A DNA stretch of 64,000 bases. Source: Areca catechu. Lineage: Eukaryota > Streptophyta > Magnoliopsida > Arecales > Arecaceae. The stretch's first letter is position 1, and the number at the start of each line of letters is the position of its first letter. Location: contig CM038053.1 in the NCBI GenBank assembly GCA_021397845.1, forward strand, positions 86,365,157 through 86,429,156, given 5' to 3'. The position numbers were made by a program, and so were the translations under genes. This document shows, piece after piece, positions 54,101 to 63,480 of this stretch. The notes beneath the pieces are model-generated. The model made no database searches. It was not told the DNA's origin and worked only from the letters and a program-made list of their open reading frames with translations.

Positions 54101-55000
54101 ATGTGTACTAGATCAGGAACCTCTTTTCACCCACCTTCTCCACCCTCTATCGAAACCATGGACCAACTTCGAGCTAACATTGGAGCCCTAACTCAATACA
54201 TGACTCAATTAAGCAACCAGTTGACTAATAGATGTGATCAAATATGGCCAGACAAAGACCCATAGAGGAAGCTGCTAGGCTCCGTGAGCATTTCCAGAGA
54301 GCTCCCACCTACAGAAGACTTGAGCCCTTTAGGAACCAGAGCCGTATCCCCAGATTCACCCAAGGTTATAGCCAGGCTTACCCAAGTCGACCAAGCCCGA
54401 ACCGATCTGACCCCAGTCGACCAAGCCTAGCCCAACCCAGTCCTAGTCTTCCCAGTCTAAATCGACCCCAACACGGTAGAGAGGACAAGGGTAAGGCTAT
54501 TGAAGTCTAGAGGAGACCCAATCCCCAAGGAAACAGCTATAGGTGCCATAAACCTGAGCATTTTGCTAGTCAGTGCACCGCCCCTGCCCTACTTATAGAT
54601 GAACCGACTGAAACTGAACCTGAACCCATTGTTGAACACCTTGAAGACTTTAAGGTTGAACCCAATGAAAATCTAGGGAAAGAAACTCCTAAGCCCATTA
54701 AAGAATTGAAAAAAGATATCTGTGAATCCAGTTTAGTAGAATATGATGTAGATGGCCCCCAGGTAGAATTCATCGAGGAACCAAAAGAAAAAGATCCTGA
54801 ACCAATTAGAGATTGTGAAGGAGTAATTGAGCCAGGATCGAACATTGTAGAGGATGGTGAGGGTTCACAAGTATTTCCCTTATAGGAGGTCCAGGAACAA
54901 GTCCCTATAGAACTACCCCAGGAGGTAGACATCAGTTTTGAGAACTCTCAAGATAACATTCCCAAAGACCTTCCTAATGACCTTTCACCATCTAGGAATA
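54101..55000 (+). pseudogene. Gag-type protein with acidic linker, no capsid domain (C)
   Basis: ATG at 54101 (MCTRSGTSF), a coiled coil (DQLRANIGALTQYMTQLSNQL), frameshift near 54240, then an open frame with a Ser/Pro/Arg repeat (PSRPSPNRSDPSRPS). TAG at 54508. The knuckle at about 54538-54580 reads S-YR-C-HKPE-H-FASQ-C, so the first cysteine is serine. The acidic linker (54600-54980) matches B' closely. A TAG at about 54883 breaks it. The capsid domain is absent, as in A. Confidence 0.8.
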
Positions 55001-55434
55001 CCCATCTAGCCTTGGAACTTGCACCTGTAGAACAATGTCCAAATCTTAAGATTATCCTGAACAACCAAGGTCTATTTCATGACGCCCAAAGATTACCCCA
55101 AGACTCCGACTCCTATTTTCTCCCCTTCCCAGAGCCGTCTCACATTTTTAGAGTCATGGGGTTGCATTTCGTTGAAATCACCAGGCTGCATGACTCATTA
55201 GAACACATCCCTTTTGCCATTTACTTTTGGTACACTTTATGGCATTTGTTAGGGATCCTTGATAATTTTTCTTGTACATACCAGACTAGGGTCAAACCTA
55301 GGGAGTCCATAATCTATTAGGTCTAGGCCCTAGAGCATCCAATAATTTTTTTTTTTTTCAATAGGGATGCATAAGTTTAGTCTGCATTTTGCATCATGTT
55401 AGGATTATGCATTAAATACAATTTTTAAAATAAT
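55001..55434 (+). pseudogene. Integrase core fragment (C)
   Basis: Same frame as the gag part (stop 55318): SYFLPFPEPSHIF, VEITRLHDSLEHIPFAIYFW, YTLWHLLGILDNFSC. As in A and F, the block with the second catalytic aspartate is missing between EHI and PFAIYFW. 55321-55434 is a non-coding remnant with a run of T. Confidence 0.7.
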
Positions 55435-55941
55435 TTGGCTGATTCCCGAAAGCGAGCCAAAGAGTTTGAAATAAGGGATTTTGTAATGATTAGGCTCTGG
55501 CCTGAGCGATTTCCACCGGGAACTGTTAAGAAGCTTCATGCTCGTGGGGCGGGTCCCTTTAAAGTAATTAGGAGAATGGGCCCTGACACCTATGTGCTAG
55601 AACTACCTCCGGATTACAGAATTAGCTCGACATTCAACATCTCTGACTTAGTCGAGTATAGAGAACCCGCAAACATGCCTAGTGAGCCGTTTGGGCCTGA
55701 CCTCCCTTTTGAGAGTGAACCTGAACCTGAATGCCCACCTCCAAATATACCTGAGCGAGGAGAGCGGATCGAGCGTGTCCTAGAGGACCAAGCCATCACT
55801 ACCCGGGGCAAAGGCTACCAGTGTTACTTGGTCCGATGGCAAGGCCGACCCGAATCCGATGACTCATGGATCACACGGGAGGACTTGCAGCGCATCGACC
55901 CCGACATCCTGGAAAGGTATCAAAGCCAAGCTAACCCTTAG
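55435..55941 (+). CDS. Intact GPF/Y module plus chromodomain (C)
   Basis: 168 codons without a stop, open from just after an AT-rich gap. The first codon here is not ATG (frame opens with LADSRKRAKEFE), so an independent start is unproven; the first in-frame Met is a few codons in (MIRLWPERF). LHARGAGPFKVIRRM holds the GPF motif; ISSTFNISDLVEY ends that module. A linker rich in Pro and Glu follows, then a chromodomain (about residues 108-165) with RIERVLEDQAI, YQCYLVRWQGRPESDDSWI and LQRIDPDILERY, whose aromatic residues (Y, W, W) suit a methyl-lysine cage. Stop TAG 55939. In chromoviruses this is the C-terminal end of integrase. Confidence 0.8.
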   Translation: MADSRKRAKEFEIRDFVMIRLWPERFPPGTVKKLHARGAGPFKVIRRMGPDTYVLELPPDYRISSTFNISDLVEYREPANMPSEPFGPDLPFESEPEPECPPPNIPERGERIERVLEDQAITTRGKGYQCYLVRWQGRPESDDSWITREDLQRIDPDILERYQSQANP

Positions 55942-55954
55942 TCGACAGGGTCGA
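55942..55954 (+). other. Hairpin upstream of the polypurine tract (C)
   Basis: TCGAC-AGG-GTCGA; compare 39968-39982 and 17579-17593. Confidence 0.55.
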
Positions 55955-55968
55955 GTTCCTCCTACCCC

Positions 55969-55976
55969 GGGAGAAT
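55969..55976 (+). other. Polypurine tract of C
   Basis: GGGAGAAT directly before TGGTGTGGG. Confidence 0.75.
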
Positions 55977-57672
55977 TGGTGTGGGCCCTAGGATCCGACA
56001 GAGGCTCCTCAACCCTCTGTGGATCTCAGATTAGGGTTCCCCTTTTCTATGAGTCCTGTAATAAGGCCTTGAGCCCAAAAACATTGTTATAATTTCTTGT
56101 CAAAGTTGTTTAGTCCTGTACCTTGGCCAAATTGGGTCAAGTTAGGTCTTGAGTTCTGTATTTGTTTGAGTTCGAGTTTGGTCTGGGCCCAAGCCCAATT
56201 GAAGTCACTCTGGTGGGCCAACCCACCCCTTCTACTTGGGATAATGCAAACTCAGGTGCCACCTCAGCTACCTATGTGGCACCACATCAGCTGCCACATG
56301 GGCTTCCAAGAAGGGAAACAAAGTGGCCTCCTCTTGCTTTCCACATGCCTTGGACAACATCCCCCTCTTCCCTCCCCCACATCATGCCTTGTTCCATCTA
56401 AAGAGGGCGTTGAAGATCTTTGAAGGAACCAAGCCCCAAAGTAAGCCTCCACCCAACTTTTCTTCCCAAAATGCTCTTGCAAGGAAGGAAGGTCACAAGA
56501 TACACTCCCATCTTCAAGCCCTCAACCATGCAATGCCCAATGGAGTTCACCCTTGGTCGGCCGAGAATCAATCCTAGAAGATGGCGTGAAGAGCCCAAGG
56601 GAACACATCCCTCCAAGCAAGCCATGCCCCACTCCTCTTCCCAAATTAAGAATGCTAAGGAAGGAAGTCAAGGGACCAATCCCCCCCTCCAAGCCTTTGC
56701 TCATGCCACGCCCAACTCCAAATATTTGGTCAGCCAAAGAAATAGGGATGTGGAAAATTTTTGGCGCCACCATGAGATTTGTATTTTGAATTTCAAAAGG
56801 GCCTTGGGTGCCTATTTAAAGGACCCAATCCAACCTTTTGTAGAACTAATGAATGAATGAATGAATGAAAAATTGAGTGATTGAGTTTGAGTTTCTTCCA
56901 CCCTCCAACCATTGTCTCTTAGGCTAGGTTCGAGTGGAATTGCCTTCATCCCCAGGGACGTCGAGTGGTGTGAGGCCACCCGTCTATCGCCCCAGGGCAT
57001 CGTGAATCCTTCGTCCTCCAGGACGTAGCATGGTATGAGGCCACATTCCTTCGTCCTCTAGGACGTCGCGGGGTGCGTGGCCCCAAGTTATCTCCAACTT
57101 CGACTTCTGAATCTAGCCAGACAACGGGCTTGAAGCCCCTTCCCAACTCCAGTGCAATTCCTTTCCGTACATCTCCACATTCCACTGACCTTTCTTTTGT
57201 TTGCCTACAGGTCCTCCCTGGCATCTCGAGCATTGGAGATAGTCAGCTTTGCCATCACGACCTCCAGACCCAAAGCCAGAGCTCCCACGGGTTCGACTAC
57301 TCGGGCATCCATGCCGCATCCATCGAGTTGAGCGATCTCTGCACCCGGCACTTCAGAAGTTTGAGGTTTGCCATCTCTTTATCTCCTAAGTAGATATTGT
57401 AGGTCGAGCTAGTCCTACCAGGGTTTTTTAATCCCGTGGTCCTGTTCTTGTTCATACTTTTAGGGCTTTGAACTGCTAGCGTAAGCTTCCCTTACTGCTC
57501 TTCATATTTCTTATCTTTGCTTGTGATCGGGGATCGAAACCCTAAACAACGAAGAAGAACAACAAGAAACATAACAAAAAAATCATCAACCCTAAAACAA
57601 AAAAAAAAAAATTCATTGCATCATAAGCATCCATCCCAGCATCCCAAGCCCTAACCCCTTGCCTCTGCATCA
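55977..57672 (+). repeat. 3' LTR of C
   Basis: 1696 bp, TGGTGTGGGCCC to CTCTGCATCA, then TCTAA (57673-57677). Carries one copy of the region duplicated in the 5' LTR, (GAAT)n at 56849-56868 and TATTTAAA at 56813-56820 as the likely TATA box. Confidence 0.95.
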
Positions 57673-57677
57673 TCTAA

Positions 57678-58499
57678 GCTAATCAAGGACCTAATAAAAG
57701 CTAACCCATGACCCTTAAGGCTTATTGAAATGACTTAAGATCTTTGAATCACATTCCTAGAGTTCTTAGTCTATCATAATTCAAAATTAAGTTCAATATC
57801 CTTAAATAAATTAAAACAATTTTAATTTATAATGTAAAACAATTTTACAACAAATTCAAAATTTAAATTCACTATTTTCAGTTTTTTATGTAGTGAAGTG
57901 TCGACACATCAAGAGCAAGTGTCGACTCAAGGCTTGAGATAGGGAATAGAAAATAAAACAGTATGTTTTCTAGCACGTGCTCAAGTGCCGACACTTCAAG
58001 GGTCAAGTGTCGACACTTTAGGCTTAAGTGTCGACACTTCAGGGACAAGTGTCGACACTCCAGCCTGTCTTAGTACAAAAATAGAAACCAGATCTCAGGA
58101 GATTTTCCCATGAGTCGACACTTCAAAGTCCAAGTATCAACTAACAGCTTGAGACAACGAAAAAATAGTGATTTAAATTCAAATGTTTCTCCAAACATTC
58201 AAGCAAAACCGATCAAAAATAACACTTAGATCTTATCTAAAGTCATTTTATGATCATGTCATTAGATTAAAATATTTTTAACCTCAAAATTCTTTCTTCT
58301 TATTTTCTTTTTCATGAGCCTATCACAGTGGCACCCCTACACGCCATCGGAGACCCCATTGAATGGGAAGAGAGGATCTTGCAGCCCTACTTCTCTCCTA
58401 TGATTGGACGGCTTGGTGAAGCACTTAATCCAAGTACTTAAGAAGAAAGAAGATGTTATTATATGCATGCTAGCATCATTACACTACAAAATGAACCTG
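57678..58499 (-). other. Leader of J, LTR-proximal part
   Basis: Resumes J's leader after C. Contains a dense palindrome cluster (57890-58130) with AAGTGTCGACACTT-type sites. The text next to the primer-binding site resembles D (ATGCATG...AACCTGG). Confidence 0.7.
57890..58130. repeat. GTGTCGACAC palindrome cluster in J leader
   Basis: At least seven copies of (A)AGTGTCGAC(AC/TC) and variants at about 57898, 57922, 57985, 58006, 58027, 58048 and 58112, several perfect 12-14 base palindromes around the core GTCGAC. Confidence 0.8.
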
Positions 58500-58511
58500 G
58501 CTCTGATACCA
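58500..58511 (-). other. Primer-binding site of J
   Basis: Minus strand TGGTATCAGAGC, one base from the LTR end at 58513. Confidence 0.9.
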
Positions 58512-58512
58512 T

Positions 58513-60363
58513 TGAAGGTGAAAAACACCTACACCAAGCATACATTATGCAAGAAACAGGGCAGAAAAATATGTATTTTAAAATATTTTTAAGATATGCA
58601 TAGCGGAAGGCTCGGTAGATAGATCTAAACTATCTACCGATCTACCTGCAATAGGATCTAGTATAATAACCTAGCATGCATATAAACATCAAAACAAGAG
58701 AAAACATAAAAGTACCATACCTTTACCACAAGGGAGAAGCCAAGGAAGTGCAGTGAGAAGGAGGAGGGTGCTCGAGCCACACATGCGTCTGGCCTCTACA
58801 GGATGTCCACACCTGGGCTCGACTTTGATCAACTCCCTCGGAGTGCTAGCTCTTCGGGATCTGTGGGCTGAACTTCTTCTTCCAGGAAGACAAGAAAGAG
58901 AGCAGGCACCCCTTCCCAAAACCACTTTCCCAAGACCTAGCTTGATTGCTTGGTGGCTCACACCCAATCCATAAACCTCTTACAAAACAATTCTTCTTCC
59001 TTTCTTTTCTTTTCTCTCTTGCTGTTCATATGTCTATAACCCCAGCAGCCACTACAAAGACCTATATTTATAGGGGCTGCCATGAGAGGGAGAAGAAGGA
59101 AGGATGAGAGATGGAGGGAGAGAATGGAGGAGAGGATTAAGGCCATTCCTAATGGGTCCAATCCATTAAGGTAAGTATGACATTCGTACCATAAAGCCTT
59201 GGAGCCAAAACTAGTTTGAATTCGAAATTCAAACCAGGTCAAAACCTGTTTAAATAAACTCCACGAAATCCTTCCAGAAAATAGTTTGTCACAGGAAGTG
59301 TCGACACTCGAAAATAGCCAAGTATCGATACTTCACCATGTGTAGACACCTGCAAAATTTCAAGTGTCGACACTTGGAACAAAGTCAATCATATTGACTT
59401 CGGGTGATGACAAACGATTCCTAATCATCGATAAGCCCAAAAGATCAGATAGAAATCCTCTATGGTGAGTGACCCCATAGGTTCGAACACTAAACCAGTA
59501 GCACTGGAATATTTCCAGTACCAATCAAGGTTCTCATCTAGTAATGATACCCGACGTCCGGATAGGTCGAAAATGCAGAGCACCTCACAAGAACCTCTAG
59601 CATATGGTTATCGCATAATTCATCCCTTTGACCTTACAATGCTCAAGATGACCTAGGGTTAGACTGCTAACCCTAATTTGGTCTATCCAGATAATGTCTG
59701 AGCCTTACAAGTTTTGTGACTCCTCACAAGAACCACTATGGCCAAGGTTTTGCTGAATTGAGACATAGTGAGTCATTCACTCCAAACTATTTGGAGAGGT
59801 TAATTCTATCTTGATCCACCACCGCTCCACAAGTACTTGACTATACCCAGAAACCTTCAGTCACTGGATTAGAAATCTAGGTAGTCCGGCATCAAAGTAT
59901 AGTGAGTTGCTTGCAAGCTGTCATGGTGACCTCAGGTCTGAGGGACACATATACCCATATCCCTTCACGAGCAACCCTTTGGTAGAAGGGAGCTCCGTAG
60001 ATGGTCACGTTTAGTGAAATGTCACACATTTCACTTGCATGTCATACCAGTGTCACCACACTCCTTGGTTAAGAGGATAACCAACAAATGTGACATACAA
60101 CAACCTATACTTGATACATCGTTGTCTTATAACAATGTATCATTTGGTTGTGAACTGGTTTAAGAACTACTTGATATATCCTCTTTATATCAAATAATGT
60201 AGTTTCTAAGGACTCCATCACACAAGAATTCTTTATAGGAAAATAAATATGATGGATAGCCAAAAATAAATAACTTTTATTTATTGAAAATTCATATATA
60301 AAATATAAAATAGCACAACCGTCTACAGCCTAGATGATTGGCTTTGAGACATAATTCCCAACA
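58513..60363 (-). repeat. 5' LTR of J
   Basis: 1851 bp. On the minus strand starts TGTTGGGAATTATGTCTC at 60363 and ends CACCTTCA at 58513. The first kilobase is clearly homologous to D's LTR. Minus TATAAATA at 59065-59072. A GTGTCGACAC cluster lies at 59284-59384. AGGTG (60364-60368) follows. The ORFs in it are not genes. Confidence 0.95.
59065..59072 (-). promoter_or_regulatory. TATA box of J 5' LTR
   Basis: TATAAATA on the minus strand; GTCGAC palindromes lie about 220 bases upstream of it. Confidence 0.55.
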
Positions 60364-60648
60364 AGGTGCCCCAACCCAGTAGGCCATAAGCAGTTAGCAC
60401 CTCGAGCCCATTCATGACAAGTCCAAGCATCCAAGAGGAAGACCAGGTCAAAGGAAGGAATATTCCTTCCTAACCCAATAAGGAAGCCCCTTGACCAAGT
60501 CAAGGAAGGAGAAGAATCCACTTCTAACTAGAAGATTTTGTTTTATTTCTACTCAAATTATGTAATCCTAGTTCTAGGCCACTTTATAATCTTTCTCCCT
60601 ATTAAAGTTTGTAATCCTATCCTAACTAGAAGAGGGCATGGGAACATC

Positions 60649-60656
60649 TATAAATA
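60649..60656 (+). promoter_or_regulatory. TATA box of K
   Basis: TATAAATA followed by a C-rich stretch ('accccacctctccaccc'). Confidence 0.5.
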
Positions 60657-61333
60657 CCCCACCTCTCCACCCTCTTATAACTAATGATCAATTATTATGA
60701 ATTGTTATGAATGAGTTTTTCTTGAGTTTTTCACTAAATTCTGAGTGAATTTCTATGTAATTAAGGGTATCTGTGTGATCCCTCAAGGTTTCCTTATGAT
60801 CACTGCGCCCTGCTTCCAAGCCGCCAACACTCTTCATCTTTGAGATGCCATCATCAAACCTCTTTCCCTTCTTCTTCTTTCAGTGATCTAATCCTTTTCT
60901 TCCTTATTTTCTAACCCTTGTAAGTGATTTGCAAGTCCCTCAGAGTTTATAAATCTAAGGATTCCATCTGACAAGCTTTCGAGTCACTGGATTGAAAGCC
61001 GCGAATCTACAAGGTCGATAGCTTTATTTTCCAGGCCACATCCAAGAGCATAAAGTGAACTCTTCATGGATCGAACTTCAAATCTCGACTAGGTACACCC
61101 CCTAGACTCCTCTGGTAGTAGTATTGTAGAAGAGCTAGTCCTAACCAGGGCTTCTTAGCCTTAGCGATCCTGTTTCATCACTTTTAGGATTTAATTCTAT
61201 ATGCCTGTGCTTCAAATTTTTTATAAATTTTTTACTTAATATCTTGGCTTGAAATTTAGGAGACAAACTCCTAACTTAATGCCTAATACATGAAAAAATA
61301 ATTGGCATGCATGAATAGTCCCGCATCACTATG

Positions 61334-61850
61334 CTTTGCGAAAAAGATTTGCCTAGATATTTTTTGGCATAAGCCATTAATACTGCTTGCTATGTTTTTA
61401 ATCATGTTTTAATATGGCCTATTTTAAAGAAAATACCATATGAGCTTTAGAAAGGTACAAAATCTTCAATTAAGTATTTTCAAATTTTTTGATGCTGTTA
61501 TTTCATTTTAAATCATGGTAAGGACAATCTAAGCAAATTTGATGCCAAGTCAGATCAGGATATCTTTTTATGTTACTCTACATCTAGCAAGGCATACAGG
61601 GACTTCAATAAAAGAACACTTCTTATTGAAGAATCCTTCCATGTTGTATTTGATGAGACTAATCAAAAATCTTCTAGAAAAGAAGATATTCTTGATGATG
61701 AAATAGGTATTCAAAGAACTGAAAAAGTAAACATCAATGAAGAACCTTCCAAGGAGCAAGATGATAATCAAAATAATGAAGGAGAACAAATACAAGGAGC
61801 TAGTGAATCATCTACACCTAAAACATTACCTAAAGAATAGTGGTATGCTT
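61334..61850 (+). pseudogene. Integrase end and linker (I)
   Basis: Resumes directly after CTATG 61329-61333. LCEKDLPRYFLA, then a degraded part, then SKFDAK and YSTSSKAYRDFNKRTLLIEESF, HVVFDETNQKSSRKED and an acidic linker, as in H (32039-32347). Several stops and frame changes. Confidence 0.8.
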
Positions 61851-62880
61851 ATAGACACTCCAAAGAACTTATAATTGCTGATCCATCGAAAGGGGTAAGT
61901 ACTCGTTCTTCTTTAAGAAATATACATGAGTACCTAGCCTTTGTTTCTCAAATAGATCCAAAATCTATTGAAGAAGCTAAAAATGATTATAATTGGATAA
62001 ATGCTATGCAAGATGAACTAAATAAATTTAAAAGGAATAATGATTCGACTTTAGTTGAAAGACCTAATAATGATTCAATAATTGGTACAAAATGGGTTTT
62101 CAAAAATAAACTTGATGAAAATGAAATAGTTACTAGGAATAAAGCTAGGGTAGTTGCCAAAGGCTACAATGAAGAGGAAGGAATTGATTTTTATGAAACC
62201 TTTGCTCTTGTTGTTAGACTTGAGACAATTTGACTATTATTAGGATTTACATGTTTTATAGATTTTAAACTATTTCATATGGATGTCAAAAGTGCTTTTC
62301 TAAATGGATTTTTTGAAAAAGTTTATGTAGATCAGCCCCCTGGTTTTGAAAATCATGAATTTTTCAATCATGTTTTTAAACTTCATAAAGCTTTGTATGG
62401 TTTGAAAAAAGCTCAAAGAGCTTGGTATGATAGATTGAGTTCATTTCTACTTAAAAATAGTTTTTCTAGAGGAAATGTAGATACTACATTATTTTTGAAA
62501 AAGGAAAATAATGATCTCTTACTTGTACAAGTTTATGTCGATGACATTATTTTCAGTGCTACTAATGAATGTCTTTGTCAAGAGTTTGCAAAGTTAATGT
62601 AGGGAGAGTTCAAGATGAGCATGATGGGAGAGCATAATTTTTTTCTCGGACTCTAGATCAAGCAAACAAAAGAGGGGATCTTCATCAACCAAGCTAAGTA
62701 TACAAGAGAAATCTTAAAGAAGTTTGGAATAGAGAATACCAGATCATTAGGTATGCATATGAGCTCCTCTTGTAAACTTGACAAAGATCAATCAGGTAAG
62801 AATGTTGATAAAAAATTATATAGAGGCATCATTGGTTAATTATTATATTTGACTACAAGTAGGCCAGATATAATGTTCAA
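61851..62880 (+). pseudogene. Reverse transcriptase (I)
   Basis: From about 61840: YRHSKELIIADPSKGVSTRS, NAMQDELNKFKRN (62006), GTKWVFKNKLDE, ARVVAKGYNEEEGIDFYE, TGA at 62231, then HMDVKSAFLNGFFEKVYVDQ, LHKALYGLKKAQRAWYDRL, the polymerase box VQVYVDDIIFSAT at about 62527-62565 with both aspartates, TAG at about 62600, FFLGL-stop-IKQTKEGIF. One frame with few stops, so well preserved relative to G and H. Confidence 0.85.
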
Positions 62881-63480
62881 TATATGTATGTGTGCTAGAT
62901 ATTAGTCTGCTCCTAAAGTGTCTCATTTATTTACTGTTAAACGCAAACTTAGATACTTTTATGGAACTATAGATATTGGACTTTGGTACTATAGAGATTC
63001 ATCATTTGAATTGATTGCATATTCTGATGCTGATTTTGCTGGGTGTAAACTTGATAAAAAAAGTATAAGTATAACTTGTTAATTCTTTGGAGTTAATTTG
63101 ATTTCATGGAGTAGCAAGAAACAGAATTCAGTTGCTCTATCTACGACGAAAGCGCAATATATAGCAGCTAGAAGCTATTGTGCTAAAATCCCATTTATCA
63201 AACAATAACTCGAGGATTTTGGCATCAAATTAATTAAGACACCCATAAGATGTGATAATACTAGTACAATTAATTTAACCAAAAATCCTGTTCAACACTC
63301 AAGAAGCAAACATATTGAAATAAGACATCACTTCATAAGAGATAATGTGCAAAACTCAAATGTGATGCTTGAATTTGTTTGTACTGATAGTCAATTAGCT
63401 AATATTTTCACTAAACCCTTGAGTGAAGAAAGATTTTGTATGATTAGGATAGAGTTAGGTATATTTGATCCCTTTGTTTA
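62881..63480 (+). pseudogene. RNase H (I)
   Basis: AYSDADFAGCKLDKKS (about 63018) has the first aspartate; STTKAQYIAARSYCA (about 63140) has glutamine where the catalytic glutamate is expected; RCDNTSTINL (about 63247) has another aspartate; ANIFTKPL ends it. Three stops are in frame. Confidence 0.85.

Larger units (their letters stand above)
50887..57672 (+). mobile_element. Non-autonomous Ty3-gypsy element C
   Basis: LTRs of 2381 and 1696 bp, primer-binding site, leader, gag-type frame, integrase fragment, intact GPF/Y-chromodomain ORF, polypurine tract; TCTAA at 50882-50886 and 57673-57677. Innermost layer of the nest and so the youngest insertion by position. Same design as A and F. Confidence 0.95.
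46442..60363 (-). mobile_element. Ty1-copia element J, minus strand, split by C
   Basis: From the right: 5' LTR 58513-60363, primer-binding site, leader, gag, protease, integrase, RT, and a 3' LTR stub at 46442. The RNase H region and most of the 3' LTR are deleted. The AGGTG duplications are intact, so the deletion came after insertion. Same family as D by RT, gag and LTR. Confidence 0.9.
45681..61328 (+). repeat. Solo gypsy-type LTR K, split by J
   Basis: K consists of 45681-46441 and 60369-61328, in all about 1.72 kb, starting TGATGGGGACATCAGG and ending TCCCGCATCA. The CTATG duplications show one LTR left after recombination between two. The ending and the 'agctagtcctaaccagggcttctta' region resemble the LTR of C, so K belongs to a related gypsy family. 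TATA box TATAAATA at 60649-60656. No gene. Confidence 0.85.

Noticed and set aside
57890..58130. Regular palindromes as a CRISPR-like array
   Set aside because: Spacing is irregular, spacers are not unique and the context is a plant retrotransposon leader.
58689..59242. Hydrophobic minus-strand ORFs near 58.7-59.2 kb resembling small membrane proteins
   Set aside because: Inside the 5' LTR of J; pyrimidine-rich leader read as leucine and serine. No conservation with D's LTR frames.
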